Below, piece after piece: positions 4,420-6,870 of a stretch of 6,870 bases of DNA. Below the pieces are notes generated by a model, which was given only the letters and a program-made list of their open reading frames with translations, was not told the origin of the DNA and did no database searches. Position 1 is the stretch's first letter. Every line of letters begins with the position of its first letter. This stretch comes from CAZNVB01 sp964651495 (GTDB lineage: Bacteria > Acidobacteriota > Aminicenantia > Aminicenantales > UBA8522): contig CAZYWP010000144.1 of NCBI GenBank assembly GCA_964651495.1, forward strand, positions 1-6,870. Reading direction: 5' to 3'. The position numbers were made by a program, and so were the translations under genes.

Positions 4420-6868
4420 ATGAAACGCAGAAATCCGGGCGGTTGCACCGCCGCGTTTGCAGTCCTGGCGGTTTTTCTCGCCACTCTCGTCTTTTTGCCG
4501 GCTGTCCTATCCGCCCGGGGCACGCCCGTTGAAGAATCTGACTCTGCCGTTCTAGCCCGGCCGGCCCGGGTTTCGAATTCGTCCCCCCAGACGACAGGCG
4601 TCCGCTTTTCGCAGGAAAAAATCGGAGAAACGGATGTTTTGACCCTGTCGAATGACCTGGTCCGGTGCTCGGCCCGGNNNNNNNNNNNNNNNNNNNNNNN
4701 NNNNNNNNNNNNNNNNNNNNNNNNNNNNNNNNNNNNNNNNNNNNNNNNNNNNNNNNNNNNNNNNNNNNNNNNNNNNNAAAGCGCCCGAGCTCTGCTGCGG
4801 CCAGGAAATCGGAGAACGGATCGGAGACTCCTGGATCGAGAGCGAATGGGTAGTCGAGGCCCTGACTCCCGACCGGTTCGTCAAGCTCTGGTTCTGGAAA
4901 TATCTCGACCGAATGCGGGTGGCTCCAATCAGGCCTTATGTCCTTTACAATTCCTGGTACGACCTCCGCAACCCGGAGTACAAAAAAGGACCGGAGAGGA
5001 CCATGGACGAGGGCAATCTCCTCAAGGCGGCCGGAATCATCCAGGAAAAACTCGTCCGCAAGAACGGTGTCGGCCTGGACGCCTTTGTCCTCGACGACGG
5101 CTGGGATGTTTATGCCGGCGACTGGGTTTTGAGCCCTTCGCAGTTTCCTCGCGGTCTCAGCCCGATTTCGGAGGCGCTCAAACCCATGGGTGCCCGGCTC
5201 GGCATCTGGATCGGTCCGATCGGCGGCTATTTCCAGCGCGATGTCCGAGTCAACTGGATGAAAGAGCGCGGCTACGAGACCGTGGGCGGCCAGATGTGCG
5301 TTGCCGGCGAGCGCTACAGGGCCCTTCTTAAGAAGCGGGTCGTGGACTTCATCCGGAACGACCGCGTGGATTATTTCAAATGGGACGGCATTCAATTTTC
5401 CTGCAGCGAGCCGGGTCACGGTCACCCGCCGGATATCTATTCCCGCCGGGCCGCCATGGAAGCCGTCGCCGAACTCAGCCGCGCGGCCAGGTCGGAAGGA
5501 AAAGATATGTTCTTGAACATCACCTCAGGCACCTGGCTGAGCCCCTGGTGGGTGAAATATGCTGACACCATCTGGATGCAGGGCCAGGACTACGGGTTCG
5601 CCGACGTCCCCTCGATCAGCCGCCGCGACCAGTCCACAACCTACCGGGACAGTGTTCTTTTTGACGACCTGCGGCGTTACGATTTCTGGTTTCCGGTCTC
5701 GAGCCTGATGACCCACGGCGTAATCAAAGCTCACATCAGCCCCTTCGCCGAACCGAAAGAACCCCTGGACAAGTTCGTGGACGAAGTCGTGCTCTACGCT
5801 GCCCGGGGGATCGCGATGTGGGAGCTTTACATTTCGCCCGACCTTCTGAACGATGCTGAATGGGAAGCGGAGGCGGCCTCAATCCGCTGGCTGAAGGAGA
5901 ACTTTGCCATCCTCAAAACCGGGGAGATGATCGGCGGCGACCCGCGCCGGCACGAACCTTATGGCTACGTCCATTTCCTCGGCCGGCGGGGGATCATCGC
6001 CCTGCGCAACCCGGTGATCGACCCGCAGGCGCAGCGGCTGGACTTTTCCCCCGCGCTCGGCCTGGACGGCGCGGCGACAGACCTCGTCCTGGAGCGCATT
6101 TATCCCACCCGCTGGGTCGCGCCGAAGCTTCTCCGGGCCGGAGACTCTATTGATATTCCGCTCCAGGGTTTCGAGACCGCTGTCTACGAGCTTTATCCTC
6201 TGTCCGAAGCCGGAGAGCCCCTCCTGGCGGGAGCCGTGTTCGATTCTGTCCAAAACGCCGACGGCGAATATGTCTTTGATGTCTATGAGACGACCGAAGA
6301 GGCGCGCCTTCTCAACTCCGGGCAGGTGAGAGAGGCGAGGATGGAGGGCAACCTCCAGGCTGCCGGACAATTTGTTCTGCCTGGGCGGGCCGAGCCGGCA
6401 GCAGTCAAAGAAATATCATTCCGCCAGGTTCCTGGAGCTCCCGGAAAATTGGCGGCACAATTCAGGCTTCAAGACCCGGCTATAGACGCTACGCTTGCTG
6501 TCCTTGTGACCCCGGCAAAGGACTTTCAAGGAAAAATCCTGCCCAGCCTCGAAGCGCGCGATAATGGAAAGAAAGCAGAGCCGGCGCTGGAGCTGGAAAA
6601 GGGAAGCTGGGCCTGGCATAAATTAGAGGTCAGTCCGGGAGAGCACACCGTTGAGTTCCGCCTCTCTCCCGGCCCGGTGGAAGCGTCATGGATTGGCCGG
6701 GTTTCCTGCTGGCTCATCACCAGGGAAAAATATACTCCGCGGAGCGTGATTTTCAAGATGCAGGAAACCGCGCCATACCGGCGCGCGCTTCTTCCCCGGC
6801 CGTTTCCCGCCGGTGTTTTTTCCAAGGCGTATAAGATCGGGGAGACGGAAGTTGATCTGAGACGCTGA
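4420..6868 (+). CDS. Exported clan GH-D (GH36/GH27-like) glycoside hydrolase, interrupted by assembly gap
   Basis: 86 residues precede the N run and 696 follow it (numbered from 4778), so the protein has at least 782 plus the missing part. The start ATG follows AAGGAGG. Residues 2-32 form a signal peptide. The LTLSNDLVRCSAR stretch before the gap is typical of the N-terminal beta domain of alpha-galactosidase-like enzymes. After the gap comes a TIM barrel: YNSWY (57-61), FVLDDGWD plus GDW (103-116), FPRGL (123-127), LGIWIGP (141-147), and DYFKWDG (198-204) with D203 as the likely nucleophile (GAC at 5384). The segment NITSGTWLSPWW (247-258) leading to MQGQDYGF (267-274) resembles the GH27 acid/base region, making D271 the candidate proton donor. 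A beta-rich C-terminus (about 400-696) follows; its last ~210 residues look like an accessory sandwich I cannot name. Probably retaining alpha-galactosidase or a related exo-alpha-glycosidase. The frame shifts across the filler because the gap length is arbitrary. Confidence 0.85.
4678..4777. other. Assembly gap of exactly 100 Ns
   Basis: Exactly 100 undetermined bases, the conventional filler for a scaffold gap of unknown length. It falls inside the glycoside hydrolase gene. The upstream part is in the frame of 4420, the downstream part in the frame of 4778, which differs by one base; no real frameshift should be inferred. The true length is unknown and may include much of the N-terminal domain. 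Confidence 0.97.
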
Positions 6869-6870
6869 CA

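Noticed and set aside
4337..5425. Minus-strand open frame (362 codons) crossing the N run
   Set aside because: It is continuous only because Ns hide stops; it lies antisense to the glycoside hydrolase and shows no recognisable domain.

Overview
This is a GC-rich scaffold fragment from an uncultured-type bacterium. A run of exactly 100 Ns (4678-4777), the usual filler for a scaffold gap of unknown size, suggests a draft or metagenome assembly. Gene content (DUF456 membrane protein, exported nucleoside hydrolase-like protein, amidohydrolase fused to a CIA30-like domain, exported GH36/GH27-like glycosidase) resembles what I would expect of Acidobacteriota or Candidatus Aminicenantes. That placement is an inference; no rRNA or marker gene is present. 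I see no mobile element, CRISPR array, tRNA or rRNA.

Layout. (1) 1-320, minus strand: the 5' end of a gene leaving the window, coding for a protein with an N-terminal membrane anchor. It starts at a clear ribosome binding site. (2) 321-523: a divergent intergenic region with a candidate promoter in each direction. (3) 524-1006, plus: a complete DUF456 integral membrane protein. (4) 1096-2073, minus: a complete exported nucleoside hydrolase-family protein with several altered active-site positions, convergent with DUF456. (5) 2074-2417: a 344-base divergent intergenic region with a near-consensus promoter to the right (TTGACA, 17 bases, TAAAAT), a promoter candidate to the left, an 18-codon leader reading frame and a small perfect hairpin. 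(6) 2418-4283, plus: exported metal-dependent amidohydrolase with a C-terminal CIA30-like domain. (7) 4420-6868, plus: exported clan GH-D (GH36/GH27-like) glycoside hydrolase, interrupted by the assembly gap; the reading frame changes across the filler because the gap length is arbitrary.

The three large genes all carry N-terminal export signals and hydrolytic folds acting on glycosides, nucleoside-like compounds or cyclic amides/peptides. The fragment therefore reads as part of a periplasmic or extracellular scavenging repertoire. The amidohydrolase and glycosidase lie in tandem 136 bases apart with no convincing terminator between them and may share a transcript; functional coupling is not shown. 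I did not find a clear new multi-gene system. The points most worth a second look are the amidohydrolase-CIA30 fusion, the altered nucleoside hydrolase active site, the GH-D enzyme with a GH36-like start and a GH27-like second half of the barrel, and the leader of the amidohydrolase gene.
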